Positions 1 through 5,518 of a stretch of 8,739 nt of DNA are shown here, piece by piece; the first letter of the stretch is position 1, and every line of letters begins with the position of its first letter. This DNA comes from Deltaproteobacteria bacterium (GTDB taxonomy: Bacteria > Desulfobacterota > Desulfobulbia > Desulfobulbales > SURF-16): assembly GCA_029939635.1 (NCBI GenBank), contig JAOZSN010000127.1:1-8739 (forward strand), in the 5' to 3' direction. The notes beneath the pieces are model-generated. The model was given only the letters and a program-made list of their open reading frames with translations. It did no database searches and had not been told where the DNA came from. A program made the translations under genes and the position numbers.

Positions 1-1776
1 TCGATTAAACATCCCGCTCATCTCCATAAGCGTATTTTAAAAAACATGGCCATGGAGAGCACTGACATTGTCCTTGCAGCTGATTGTTGTCATGGTAACA
101 TCATGGCCATGGCTCAGTCTGTCAGCCGTTTCAGTCAACCAGGGGCTGGTAATGTTGGTTTGCACCTGCGTTTTCATTACCGCTGCAAGCCAACCATAAT
201 AGGCTTCTGCCAGGAATATGTGTACAGCCCCCAATTATTGATCCCCATGCGGAATGATGACAAGGGTGTCCTGCCGACCATGGCCTGGGCCGAGGGTCGG
301 ACATGGCCACAACAGCAGAATAAAAGTTGGACCAATAAGGGTGAGGCCGATCTCATCATTAGTTGGCTGGGCAAACAACAAAAGGCAATCATAGATTTTT
401 ATGGGACAGAGCAGCTGGCCGAGGTTGCCGCCATTGTCACTCCTTTCAAACCCCAGGCCCAATTGCTACGGAAGTTAATTACGGCAAGTGGCCTTGGTGA
501 TGAAAGCATGGTTATTGATACCATCAGCGCCCTGCAGGGAGCTGAAAAAAAGCTGATCATTTTCAGTCATGTGGTAACTCCGGACAATAACAGGTTTACC
601 TCTCGTGATTATTCTCTGCTCAATGTAGCGGTGTCTCGGGCCATGGATAATTTTATTCTATTTTGTCATGAGGATTTTTTCAGCTATGACCGTAACGACA
701 CCACCCCCTCGGCTTCCCTGGTAAGTTATATGCGCAGGCATGGTCAGCGTCTGTTGCCCAGTCGGCTGCTTATTACCGAGTCGCCAGCTAAGGCGCGCCG
801 TATTAATAGTTTGCTGGGGCCAGAATATCGCTGTTTAGGCACGGTGGGACATTTTCGCACCATCAACAAAGTAGACATCCAAAATGGCTACAAGCCAACA
901 TGGACGCTGACAAAGGATATATCCCAGCTCAACCGGGAGGTTCCTTTTGTGACTGAAATAATAATTGCCACTGACCCGGACAGTGAGGGCGAGGCCATTG
1001 CCTGGCATCTGCAGGATGTATTGCGCCCTCAACTCGCTGAAGAGACCATTGTGCGCCGGATGCGATTCTGGTCCCTGGAGCGTGGGGAGATCAACTCTCA
1101 ACTGGCCAAGGCCAGGGCAGGCCAAACTGATTTTGACCGGGGCCTTGCCAGTGCTGCCCTGTTTCGGGCTATTGCTGATTTTTTACTGGGCCAGCATCTA
1201 CGTAAGTTGTTGCCTGGCAAAGGACTTGGCAGGGTGAAGATTGCCATGCTTGATTTGCTGAACCGCCAGCAACAGGAAAGGTTACGTCAGGACAAACGCT
1301 GCCTGTGCCAACCTGTCACCCTGCAGATTGCAGGCAAGCAGGCAAAACAGGCCTTCTGGCAGGCAGATCAAAACCATGAGCTGATTACCAGCGAGGAAAA
1401 ACTGTTATGCAGAAACGATCACCAGCTTGATATTACCAGGGCCGAGGTTGTCAGTTGCCTGTCTGAGCCGTTTTCTGGCGAGATGAACACCGTTGCCCTA
1501 CTGGCTGCTGCCTATTACGAACACGGCTATCTTCCTCATCAGACCTATAAAACCATGCAAACCCTTTACCTTGGTACCCCACCCCAGGAGAATCAATATG
1601 AGTATACTCAGTTATCCACGCACCACCGGCAACCACCCCAATCTTCGCCAGGGTCCAGCCATGAGCCGCTGGAAGAAGACATTCAAGGCCAATCAGACGG
1701 AACAATGCACCCTGCTGGACACCAGGAGTCAGCTCTGCAGGGCCCTAGAACAAAACGATTTGACCGTGCTGCTTAA
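1..1776 (+). CDS. SF1 helicase C-terminal domain fused to type IA topoisomerase Toprim/core (5' partial; 3' end frameshifted or split)
   Basis: The frame is open from base 1 with no stop, so the gene starts upstream; ATG 46 is internal. Residues are counted from base 1. Residues 56-66 (LRFHYRCKPTI) resemble motif IV of UPF1/DNA2-like SF1 helicases, 172-182 (IDTISALQGAE) motif V and 207-214 (LNVAVSRA) motif VI. The Walker A and B motifs must lie upstream. At about 255 a type IA topoisomerase begins: TESPAKA with the Toprim glutamate E260, VGHF, then ATDPDSEGEAIAWHL with D325, D327 and E329. The usual DREGE arginine is Ser. GLGRVKI (409-415) matches the conserved GLSAGRVQS region. AAAYYEHGYLPHQTYKTMQTLYL matches the segment just before the active-site tyrosine (written here with key residues only up to nt 1572). 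The tyrosine itself is not in this frame; it lies in frame +1 at 1613. The last 60 or so residues (from about 1586 to stop TAA 1774) match no topoisomerase segment and are probably out-of-frame or non-functional. The expected role is ATP-driven DNA translocation coupled to single-strand passage. Confidence 0.85.
   Translation, partial: SIKHPAHLHKRILKNMAMESTDIVLAADCCHGNIMAMAQSVSRFSQPGAGNVGLHLRFHYRCKPTIIGFCQEYVYSPQLLIPMRNDDKGVLPTMAWAEGRTWPQQQNKSWTNKGEADLIISWLGKQQKAIIDFYGTEQLAEVAAIVTPFKPQAQLLRKLITASGLGDESMVIDTISALQGAEKKLIIFSHVVTPDNNRFTSRDYSLLNVAVSRAMDNFILFCHEDFFSYDRNDTTPSASLVSYMRRHGQRLLPSRLLITESPAKARRINSLLGPEYRCLGTVGHFRTINKVDIQNGYKPTWTLTKDISQLNREVPFVTEIIIATDPDSEGEAIAWHLQDVLRPQLAEETIVRRMRFWSLERGEINSQLAKARAGQTDFDRGLASAALFRAIADFLLGQHLRKLLPGKGLGRVKIAMLDLLNRQQQERLRQDKRCLCQPVTLQIAGKQAKQAFWQADQNHELITSEEKLLCRNDHQLDITRAEVVSCLSEPFSGEMNTVALLAAAYYEHGYLPHQTYKTMQTLYLGTPPQENQYEYTQLSTHHRQPPQSSPGSSHEPLEEDIQGQSDGTMHPAGHQESALQGPRTKRFDRAA
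1586..1590 (+). promoter_or_regulatory. Ribosome binding site deciding the start of the tyrosine-bearing ORF
   Basis: AGGAG lies 7 nt before ATG 1598, an ideal Shine-Dalgarno spacing, although it sits inside the upstream coding frame. It is the main evidence that the second topoisomerase segment may be translated independently rather than only by frameshifting. The same bases would be read as AGG AGA arginine codons in the +1 frame. Confidence 0.6.
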
Positions 1777-2362
1777 CCTGATGCGCCTTGAGTTGTTGGC
1801 CTTGGGGTTGGACTATAATGGTTGCCTGCTACACCCTGAGATTCTTAACCTTGAGGCGTTTAAGGGGTTAGTGGCCAGTTATGGAAATTTTGAACAGGCA
1901 GTACTGGCCTATTATCGGCAGCACCCTGAGATGCACCCTGGTAATTTAACCGGTTGCAGACCGGCCCAGATTACCAGTAATTGCGCCAGGCGCCAGCAGG
2001 TTTTTAGCACCAATAATCTTGCTGTTCGTGCCTCGTTTTCTCCTGCTGATATTGGCTTTACCATCAAGGCCCCCCATATTGCCCCAGGCAATGGTTGGCA
2101 GGGGCTAGGGGTTGAGATGGCTGCTGACTGGCCAATGGCTGAGCATCTATGTGGCGTGGTTGAGGATTACAGCAACAATTCATCTCTGGCAGATAACCAT
2201 GACAGCTGGCTTCATGGAGCTGAAGAGGCCATACTTGCCAGTCTGCCGGACCAGAACCTGCCGTATGCTGAAAGCTGGCAGGCCGCGGCAAACTGTCTCT
2301 TTGCTGAATACCGCCACCAGGCAGTTTTAACCGATACCAGCCTTGATATGTATATCTGCTGA
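1598..2362 (+). CDS. Type IA topoisomerase middle segment with catalytic tyrosine (split gene part 2)
   Basis: The protein is 254 aa from ATG 1598, chosen because of the AGGAG 7 nt upstream; the frame is also open further 5' (an ATG at 1493 has no homology support). It begins MSILSYPRTTGNHPNL, matching the active-site block of type IA topoisomerases (ITYMRTDS in E. coli TopA, SYPRT in other subfamilies). Tyr6 (nt 1613-1615) is the expected nucleophile and Arg8 the conserved partner. The rest is divergent. HPGNLTGCRP at mid-protein may be a degenerate form of the HxAIRP motif (weak), and the C-terminal helix around ESWQAAANCLFAEY could correspond to the LYxLIxRxF helix of domain II (weak). It overlaps the upstream frame by 179 nt in frame +1. 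It ends at TGA 2360-2362, and the next ORF lies in this same frame 21 nt on. Alternatives: one protein made by +1 frameshifting, a true split subunit, or a pseudogene with an indel. Confidence 0.7.
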   Translation: MSILSYPRTTGNHPNLRQGPAMSRWKKTFKANQTEQCTLLDTRSQLCRALEQNDLTVLLNLMRLELLALGLDYNGCLLHPEILNLEAFKGLVASYGNFEQAVLAYYRQHPEMHPGNLTGCRPAQITSNCARRQQVFSTNNLAVRASFSPADIGFTIKAPHIAPGNGWQGLGVEMAADWPMAEHLCGVVEDYSNNSSLADNHDSWLHGAEEAILASLPDQNLPYAESWQAAANCLFAEYRHQAVLTDTSLDMYIC

Positions 2363-2365
2363 TAC

Positions 2366-2381
2366 TTATTTGGAGAAATAA
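2366..2381 (+). promoter_or_regulatory. RBS of the third topoisomerase ORF, in the loop of a small A/U hairpin
   Basis: TTATTT (2366-2371) and AAATAA (2376-2381) are perfectly complementary. The four loop bases are GGAG, the Shine-Dalgarno of ATG 2384, 8 nt before the start. Six A-U pairs are weak, so the hairpin would mainly present the ribosome site in an open loop. It begins 3 nt after the TGA of the preceding ORF. The pairing is seen directly; a regulatory role is inference. Confidence 0.45.
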
Positions 2382-2383
2382 TC

Positions 2384-3106
2384 ATGACTGAAAATAAAGC
2401 AACACAGCACCCGGCCCATCAGCCATTGCATCTGCGCATCTCAATGCCTGAAGTTGAACAAGCTATCAGCGCCATGGAACTTCCTGCAGAGGAAGATAGC
2501 AGGGCCAGAAATATTGCCCGACTGGTTGCGGCCAGCCAGGATGAAATGGAACAGCAGGAAAAACAATTATTACGCGTAACCCTATCGGATGGTTCGATGT
2601 TGATTCTGGATTACGATGGCGAAGGAAATGAGGCCCTGGAGGGCAGCAACTGTCACCTTGTACCAGCCCCGCATACATTCAAGTTTTCTACTGATTATGG
2701 CTATGTTGACCTTGGCCAGTTCCTCTTTATCATGGAATATTATGGTATTGGTCGGCCCTCGACCATTGTCAGTCATATTAATGATGTTTTCATTAAACAA
2801 GGTCTGGCAGAAATCACCTCTGAACCACATGGCATGGTAAATCATCAGCAGAGTCAGCATTTTACCCGCCTGACCAGCAAAGGAAAACAACTGCTGACAA
2901 GGCTGGAGCAAGAGCATCTTATTGAAAAGCTTGGTGTGGCCTTCACCGTTCGACTGGAAAAAACCCTGCAGCAGCTGGAACATGATAAAGAATGCCGGCA
3001 GGATCACCCTGGTTTACTGGATGATTTTTTATCACCCTTCACTAAGACAAAAAACAACGCCCCCATAGCTGACTGGCTGGATCATATTGCCACCCATACG
3101 CCATGA
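2384..3106 (+). CDS. Type IA topoisomerase C-terminal core segment (split gene part 3)
   Basis: The protein is 240 aa, with its start supported by GGAG 8 nt upstream. YYGIGRPSTIVSHINDVF (119-136) is the conserved type IA topoisomerase block that reads LEKRGIGRPSTYASII in E. coli TopA. It is followed by FTRLTSKGKQLLTRLEQEH and VAFTVRLEKTLQQLEHDKE, matching the family order xLTxxG..V, then FTAxMExxLDxIA. Before GIGRPST, the stretch HLVPAPHTFKFSTDYGYVDL resembles the [22 protein letters not shown] region. No zinc-ribbon cysteines follow, so the protein ends with the core. It has no catalytic tyrosine or Toprim of its own, so it can only make a topoisomerase together with the two upstream products. 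It shares the frame of the preceding ORF, separated by one TGA and seven codons. The operon ends here at an intrinsic terminator. Confidence 0.8.
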   Translation: MTENKATQHPAHQPLHLRISMPEVEQAISAMELPAEEDSRARNIARLVAASQDEMEQQEKQLLRVTLSDGSMLILDYDGEGNEALEGSNCHLVPAPHTFKFSTDYGYVDLGQFLFIMEYYGIGRPSTIVSHINDVFIKQGLAEITSEPHGMVNHQQSQHFTRLTSKGKQLLTRLEQEHLIEKLGVAFTVRLEKTLQQLEHDKECRQDHPGLLDDFLSPFTKTKNNAPIADWLDHIATHTP

Positions 3107-3107
3107 A

Positions 3108-3132
3108 CGCCAAACGTGGCGAATCTTTTTTT
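3108..3132 (+). terminator. Intrinsic terminator of the helicase-topoisomerase operon
   Basis: CGCCA (3108-3112) pairs with TGGCG (3117-3121) around an AACG loop. It is followed by AATC and seven T residues (3126-3132). It begins 2 nt after the TGA of the third topoisomerase ORF. The stem is short (5 bp) but GC-rich. Confidence 0.65.
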
Positions 3133-3205
3133 AATTATTTTTACAATCACCGTAAATAGAACCATAGCTCTCTAGCATAACATTAAACAATGCTGGAGGT
3201 GTGCT

Positions 3206-3829
3206 ATGGAACTGTTCTTTTTTATCTGTATTGTCTTTGTCGTTATCATTCTTATGCCAAGCTGCGACTTGACGGCCAATCAGCAGAATAACAACAAGCC
3301 CCCTCATCCTGGAACTGGGGAGGAGTCCGTGGTTGGTAATGGGGCATCTTCCCCCTTCTCCTGGAGTGATGTTTTCGCCAGCAACTCTTGGACAGTTGCT
3401 GATAACGACGATGATGATTTTCACAGTTCATCCTTCTGTGATGATGGCTGGCAGCACACATTATTATCTAATGACGACGATGATTATGCCATGGGTGTGG
3501 CTGGCATTGAACCATATGCCAGCATCTATGGGTTCAGCTCGTTTGATAATGACGATTTATTTAGTTCATCCTGCTTTGATGATGATGTGCACTCTTCATC
3601 CTCCTGGGATGATGATATGACCGGTTCATCATGCAACTGTTCCCTCACTGATCCCTGTGATATTACAGATCCTTGCTGGGACGAATGTCATTCAATCTCA
3701 TCATGTGACGACGACTGCGCAGCCTCTAGTTGGGATGATGACGATTGTTTCAGTAGCAGCACCGATGATGATTATTCCTGTAGCAGCTTTGACGATGGTC
3801 TAAGTAGCTGGGACGATGATTGTTTTTGA
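3206..3829 (+). CDS. Membrane-anchored, extremely acidic Asp/Ser/Cys-rich repeat protein, function unknown
   Basis: The protein is 207 aa. The start is supported by GGAGGT at 3195-3200, 5 nt before ATG. Residues 3-19 (LFFFICIVFVVIILMPS) form one strongly hydrophobic segment with no positive charge before it, followed by Cys20. This could be a signal anchor or a poor lipobox (MPSC). Residues 21-65 are polar linker. From about residue 66 the chain is built of loose repeats in which two to four Ser precede Phe, Trp or Cys and then two to four Asp (SSSSWDDD, SSCFDDD, SSWDDDDCF, SSFDD). I count about 41 Asp, 14 Cys, one Lys and no Arg. It ends SSWDDDCF. I do not recognise a named family. The composition suggests an exported, cation-binding or disulfide-linked surface polypeptide, but this is inference. 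It is separated by terminators or hairpins from both neighbours and so is probably its own transcription unit. Parts of other frames are also open, but only this one has a good ribosome site and a membrane segment. Confidence 0.75.
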   Translation: MELFFFICIVFVVIILMPSCDLTANQQNNNKPPHPGTGEESVVGNGASSPFSWSDVFASNSWTVADNDDDDFHSSSFCDDGWQHTLLSNDDDDYAMGVAGIEPYASIYGFSSFDNDDLFSSSCFDDDVHSSSSWDDDMTGSSCNCSLTDPCDITDPCWDECHSISSCDDDCAASSWDDDDCFSSSTDDDYSCSSFDDGLSSWDDDCF

Positions 3830-3851
3830 GGAAAAAGATTTATTTTTTCTC
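3828..3851 (+). terminator. Possible weak terminator hairpin after the acidic-protein gene
   Basis: GAGGAAAAA (3828-3836) can pair with TTTTTTCTC (3843-3851), 9 bp with one G-T wobble, around a six-base loop. It overlaps the stop codon. The stem is A/T-rich and the T-run is inside the stem rather than after it, so termination is uncertain. Confidence 0.3.
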
Positions 3852-3898
3852 AGCAGTCGCAATTCAAACCATAAACCATAGTATCGGCATGGGGATAT

Positions 3899-3975
3899 GC
3901 ACCTGCCCCTATTACTTACCTGTCTGGCCTGGTGAATAAAAATGAAATCCACATTCACCGGCAGGGCATAGGTGC
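3899..3975 (+). other. Large imperfect hairpin upstream of traT
   Basis: GCACCT (3899-3904) pairs with AGGTGC (3970-3975). GCCC (3905-3908) pairs with GGGC (3964-3967) across a two-base bulge. After an internal loop, GCC (3927-3929) pairs with GGC (3960-3962). GGTGAAT (3931-3937) then pairs with ATTCACC (3953-3959) around a 15-base loop. This makes about 20 pairs in a 77-base element, in the only noncoding gap of about 200 bases in the left half. It may be a 5' UTR structure of traT, a small mobile palindrome, or a recombination site. No T-run follows, so it is not a standard terminator. Confidence 0.45.
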
Positions 3976-4000
3976 CACAATTAGCGCACTACTACGTTTA

Positions 4001-4022
4001 TTCACATCGAACATATAAAGGA
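4001..4022 (+). repeat. Shared leader element, copy 1 (traT)
   Basis: TTCACATC, five bases, then TATAAAGGA directly before the traT start. The same two blocks occur at 4841-4861 before the next gene. AAGGA acts as ribosome site, 9 nt from ATG 4032. Confidence 0.5.
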
Positions 4023-4031
4023 AAATTTCTT

Positions 4032-4775
4032 ATGCAAGTAGTCATCAAAAACAGCATCACTCTTATTTTCGCTATCTTTATCCTGGCCCAGCTTGGCGGT
4101 TGTGCCAAGACCATGGATGCCATAGAGCATCGGGAGCTGGATGTGCAGGGGAAGATGAGCGACACCATCTTCCTTGATCCCATGCTTTTAGTGGAAAACC
4201 CTTCTGTCTTTCTGCGTGTTACCAACACCAGTAATTTTCAGGAAATTGATATGGCAGAGTTGATCAGGACAGATTTGCACAACAAGGGCTTTAAGATTAC
4301 CGGGCCAAGGGAGGCAGGCTTTATAATCCAGGCCAACCTGCTCTATCTTGGCGAAAAGAAAACCGGGTTAACTGCTGATGGCATGCTGGCTGGTGGTTTT
4401 GGTGGTGGTCTTACTGGAGCTGTAATGGGCAGTAGTTCAGGTAAGGCTGGAGTCTACGGCGTTGCCGGTTCTCTGGCAGGCGCAGCTGCAGGGGCCGTTG
4501 TTGGGGCCATGTTCAGTGTGGATGAATACTTGGGTGCCATGGACATCCGCCTTATGGAGAAACTGCCCAACGGAGAAGAGATGGAGTTGACCAACTCATC
4601 CGATACCAGTAACGGCTCGGCAGCACGGTCTACGGGTTCTATGAGTAGAAGAACTGCCCATAGGGAGTTTAGGACTCGCATTGTGGTTAATGCCTGCCAG
4701 ACCAATATCGACAGCAAGGAGGCCACCACCCTTATAGCCAACCGCTTGGCTGGCCAGGTGAGTGGCATTTTTTAA
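4032..4775 (+). CDS. traT: TraT-family outer-membrane lipoprotein (surface exclusion / complement resistance)
   Basis: The protein is 247 aa from ATG 4032, which has AAGGA 9 nt upstream and gives a clean lipoprotein signal peptide. An ATG at 3972 in the same frame would add 20 residues in front of the signal and lies inside a hairpin. The signal is MQVVIKNSITLIFAIFILAQ, then lipobox LGGC with Cys24 as the lipidated residue. Ala at +2 predicts outer-membrane sorting. After this, LDVQGKMSDTIFLDP corresponds closely to the TraT sequence LEVKTQMSETIFLDP. It is followed by VFLRVTNTS, IQANLLYL, a Gly/Ala-rich hydrophobic stretch (about 117-165), and a C-terminal FRTRIVVNACQTNIDSKEA like the RTRVVSNANKVNL region of F TraT. 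In F-like plasmids TraT oligomers on the cell surface block redundant conjugative transfer and confer serum resistance. No other tra gene is in the window, so the role here could be exclusion or simple envelope function. Confidence 0.93.
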   Translation: MQVVIKNSITLIFAIFILAQLGGCAKTMDAIEHRELDVQGKMSDTIFLDPMLLVENPSVFLRVTNTSNFQEIDMAELIRTDLHNKGFKITGPREAGFIIQANLLYLGEKKTGLTADGMLAGGFGGGLTGAVMGSSSGKAGVYGVAGSLAGAAAGAVVGAMFSVDEYLGAMDIRLMEKLPNGEEMELTNSSDTSNGSAARSTGSMSRRTAHREFRTRIVVNACQTNIDSKEATTLIANRLAGQVSGIF

Positions 4776-4812
4776 AAGGTAATCATCTGCCCCACAACAG
4801 CAGTTAGCAATG

Positions 4813-4835
4813 TCAGGCAAGATTAATCCGCCTGA
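4813..4835 (+). other. Hairpin in the traT to CTERM-protein intergenic gap
   Basis: TCAGGC (4813-4818) and GCCTGA (4830-4835) form a perfect 6-bp stem with an 11-base loop. No T-run follows, so it is not a normal terminator. It lies 5 nt before the second copy of the shared leader. Confidence 0.35.
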
Positions 4836-4840
4836 GTTAT

Positions 4841-4861
4841 TTCACATCACCCTATAAAGGA
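4841..4861 (+). repeat. Shared leader element, copy 2 (CTERM-like protein)
   Basis: TTCACATC, four bases, then TATAAAGGA. Both blocks are identical to those at 4001-4022. The AAGGAG at 4857-4862 is the ribosome site, 8 nt before ATG 4871. Confidence 0.5.
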
Positions 4862-4870
4862 GAGAGTACC

Positions 4871-5467
4871 ATGAAGAAGAAAATCGTTTTATCTACCATT
4901 TTGTTATCCTGCGCTTTGTGTAACCCTGCAACAGCCGCAATAGTTGACTTTAGTGCCCCGGAGACTGCCGGGATTGGCACCCATGGCATGGAATGGTTTG
5001 ACCAGGATGATCGTCAGTTCCTCAGTCTTGATGGCATTGAACGGATGCGTTACCGGCCAGACAGCGGTGGTTATGCAACCATGCACAACACAGGTTATAT
5101 CTATTTTGCAGAGGAGACAATTGTCAATTCTTTTGAACTGTTTCCGGGCAATAAAAAGGATGGGTTCCTCACCCATTTTATCACACCTCTGACAATTATC
5201 GGCAGTAACGACGGAGAGGATGTCTGGCAATTGACTGGTATAGATCTGATCGATGATATGAATTGGTTTCGTTGGCTGGAGGTTGCGACTGACAGCACAG
5301 AGGCCATCACTCAGATGCAATTCCTCTTTGCCAATAGCAGTCAATCCACCAATTTTTTCCCCAGCATAGATAACATAGAGACAAGTGCCGTACCAATTCC
5401 AGGAGGGGTCTGGTTGCTTGGCTCTGGCCTGATTGGCCTAGTATCTATGTCACGTCGGCGAGAATAA
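4871..5467 (+). CDS. Exported protein with VPLPA/PEP-CTERM-type C-terminal sorting tail
   Basis: The protein is 198 aa, with a strong AAGGAG 8 nt before the start. A Sec signal peptide is clear: MKKK, a hydrophobic core IVLSTILLSCALC, and a probable cleavage after ATAA (about residue 23). The mature part (IVDFSAPETAGIG onward) is a soluble, mostly beta-type domain of about 150 residues that I cannot assign. The tail, residues 174-198, is tripartite: VPIPGG, a hydrophobic helix VWLLGSGLIGLVSM, then basic SRRRE. This is the layout of VPLPA-CTERM/PEP-CTERM signals (typically VPLPAAVWLLGSGLIGL), which exosortase/archaeosortase-type enzymes process in exopolysaccharide-producing Gram-negatives. 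No exosortase gene is in the window, so processing depends on a chromosomal enzyme (inference). It shares its leader sequence with traT and is followed by a strong terminator. Confidence 0.85.
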   Translation: MKKKIVLSTILLSCALCNPATAAIVDFSAPETAGIGTHGMEWFDQDDRQFLSLDGIERMRYRPDSGGYATMHNTGYIYFAEETIVNSFELFPGNKKDGFLTHFITPLTIIGSNDGEDVWQLTGIDLIDDMNWFRWLEVATDSTEAITQMQFLFANSSQSTNFFPSIDNIETSAVPIPGGVWLLGSGLIGLVSMSRRRE

Positions 5468-5478
5468 GTAGGTGCACT

Positions 5479-5516
5479 GGGGGGGTGAGAAAAAAACACC
5501 CCCCCTTTATTAATTT
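5479..5516 (+). terminator. Strong intrinsic terminator after the CTERM-like gene
   Basis: GGGGGGGTG (5479-5487) pairs with CACCCCCCC (5497-5505), 9 bp, around an A-rich nine-base loop. It is followed by TTTATTAATTT. It starts 12 nt after the stop codon of the preceding gene. Confidence 0.85.
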
Positions 5517-5518
5517 AC

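Noticed and set aside
1591..1776. C-terminal 60 residues of the first helicase-topoisomerase frame as a real domain
   Set aside because: The stretch is Pro/Gln/His-rich with no match to the family, and the homologous active-site block is in the other frame over the same bases.
2360..2383. Selenocysteine recoding of the TGA at 2360
   Set aside because: The hairpin after it is a small A/U stem with GGAG loop, unlike a bacterial SECIS, and the family has no catalytic Cys at this place.
2582..3007. 141-aa minus-strand ORF
   Set aside because: It lies wholly inside the GIGRPST-bearing topoisomerase ORF, with no recognisable motif.
3405..3829. CRISPR-like or microsatellite array in the GAT/TCA-rich stretch
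   Set aside because: Units are irregular in length and sequence and follow codon phase, as expected for a repetitive protein rather than a DNA array.
3972..4031. Longer traT start at ATG 3972
   Set aside because: It would put 20 mixed residues before a clean lipoprotein signal peptide, starts inside the hairpin at 3899-3975 and has no ribosome site, whereas ATG 4032 has AAGGA.
4904..5344. 146-aa minus-strand ORF
   Set aside because: It is opposite the exported CTERM-like gene, which has a signal peptide, a sorting tail and a strong ribosome site.
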